In this document: piece by piece, positions 62,900 to 64,000 of the stretch | How the letters are laid out: each line of letters opens with the position of its first letter | How positions within the stretch are numbered: position 1 is the stretch's first letter | Assembly: GCF_954871325.1 (NCBI RefSeq) | Contig: NC_088776.1 | Coordinates: 62,644,954 to 62,708,953, forward strand | DNA from: Gordionus sp. m RMFG-2023 | Lineage: Eukaryota; Nematomorpha; Gordioida; Chordodea; Parachordodidae | Reading direction: 5' to 3' | DNA length: 64,000 bases | Position numbers and translations under genes: made by a program | Notes under the pieces: model-generated | The model's database searches: none | Seen by the model: only the letters and a program-made list of their open reading frames with translations | Told to the model about the DNA's origin: nothing

Positions 62900-64000
62900 A
62901 AAAATTGAATTATTTAAAATTTTGAAATATCTTTGTGGTATAAAAAATTTTTTTTTAAACAAATTAAAAATATATAGTTAGTTAAGGGGGGAAAAAAATG
63001 ATAATAATACAATTGGGTAAAAAAAAAAATTTCAATAAGGACGGGGGTTAAAAACAAATCCATTTCCCTCAAACAAAAAATTCAATTCGAAACCCTAAAT
63101 GTGAATTGCTCAAATTAAACGGCATCAAGCCTAATCGAGTATATGTAGGAAACAGAAATATCTTTGTTCTGAAGAATGACATTTATTTATTTTTTTAAAA
63201 TCTCGACGAATTTAATATGCACCAAATAATTAAGTTGGTGTGATCATATTATCTTTAACCCTGGTCTCTCCTAAAAGTAAAAGTAATTATAGTTCATTTT
63301 ATAAAATAATTATTTAAACCTATTAAAAAAAATATACAAAATTAGTTGTAGGTTTTACAATGATGGAACACAAAGCAAAATGTTGTTGAAATATTTCGGA
63401 TATGTTTACATTATAAAATTGAATCTAAGATTATGATTACTTTCAAGATCAATCAAAAATGCCGCTTGAAAGAAAATTATTGGAAAATATTAATATAGAT
63501 TATTTCTTATAAAAATTAGAGTTTTACCTTGCTGGCCTTTGATAAAATATTTAAAAGTCATTAAAAAATTTTCTATTTGTATTTAATGCAAGTTTTTGAA
63601 AAAAAAATTATGAAAATACTCCATATTTAAAATGTCTAATTTCTTTTTAAAATTTACTATATATTTTTTTTAAAAACATAAAAAATGGAGATTTCATCCA
63701 ACAAGTTCTGTAGAAACCACCATTTTATAGGGGGTGCTTCCTAAACTACGATTTTTTTAAAAATGAAAAAAATAATAGTGTTCATAAAATTAAAATTAGA
63801 AATATCAAATATATTTATAAAAACGAATCTACTATAGATTATTTAAGGTTTTTATTGAATATATAAAATTTTATCAATATATTTTTACAATTATCTGTTG
63901 CTATTTTTAATAGTTTTATGAGACAATTTTTTAAAATATATATGAAAATGTTTTATAGCAAATATTATTATTACCAAAATTTTTAAAAAAAGTAAAGGCT
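62900..64000. other. AT-rich stretch, no supported gene apart from weak unit H
   Basis: No ORF or homology seen to the window end. It contains the weak 9-nt unit at 63528-63536. Confidence 0.45.
63528..63536 (-). CDS. Possible micro-exon H (9 nt)
   Basis: Minus strand: acceptor ATTTTATCAAAG, 9 nt, donor GTAAAACT. In phase 1 it reads G-Q-Q. The acceptor context resembles units D and G, but nine bases carry little information, so this is weak. Confidence 0.22.

Noticed and set aside
1-64000. tRNA, rRNA, CRISPR arrays, bacterial operons
   Set aside because: I looked for tRNA-like A and B boxes, rRNA conserved stretches and regularly spaced repeats and saw none; the window is clearly eukaryotic nuclear DNA.

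Overview
This is a very AT-rich animal genomic window (roughly three quarters A+T by eye) with one 200-base assembly gap (19145-19344). Intron-rich gene structure, a large ankyrin/KH gene, hAT-type DNA transposons and a decayed Ty3/Gypsy element all point to an invertebrate metazoan. The sequence alone does not let me name the phylum.

The only conventional gene I can support is a complete mask/ANKHD1/ANKRD17 orthologue on the minus strand, from its ATG at 48742 to its stop at 20049. I traced about 35 coding exons by matching the protein family and checking splice sites and phases one by one. They encode about 3,558 residues: a conserved N-terminal segment, 14 ankyrin repeats, a long Gln/acidic/His-rich linker, 10 more ankyrin repeats, a basic segment, a KH domain with its GRGG loop, and a long Asn-rich tail. 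All junctions keep phase except one, which needs a very small exon of 8 or 17 nt near 25970. An AATAAA signal follows the stop.

The two flanks of the gene are related. A block at about 7.0-10.5 kb and 15.1-16.7 kb on the left is a diverged copy of about 58.1-62.9 kb on the right. The right copy carries a dead hAT transposase that the left lacks. On the left, between and around the duplicated pieces, lies the most interesting signal: a series of exon-like units on the minus strand of 18, 21 and 24 nt. Each is bounded by AG and GTAAG or GTAAT, each has a length divisible by three, and all are open in only one common phase. They encode short acidic peptides. Matching units lie in the right copy at 62071-62094 and perhaps 63528-63536. 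This looks like a micro-exon gene or family of the kind known from schistosome MEGs and aphid bicycle genes. It is intact, decayed or unrecognised by ordinary ORF finding.

The rest is repeats. There is a non-autonomous hAT family with TAGTGTTGTTAA ends, including one 225-bp copy with a perfect 8-bp target duplication and another 18 bases from a mask splice donor. There are dispersed and tandem repeats from 49.5 to 51.4 kb and from 55.2 to 57.7 kb, and a broken Ty3/Gypsy fossil at about 51.6-54.5 kb.
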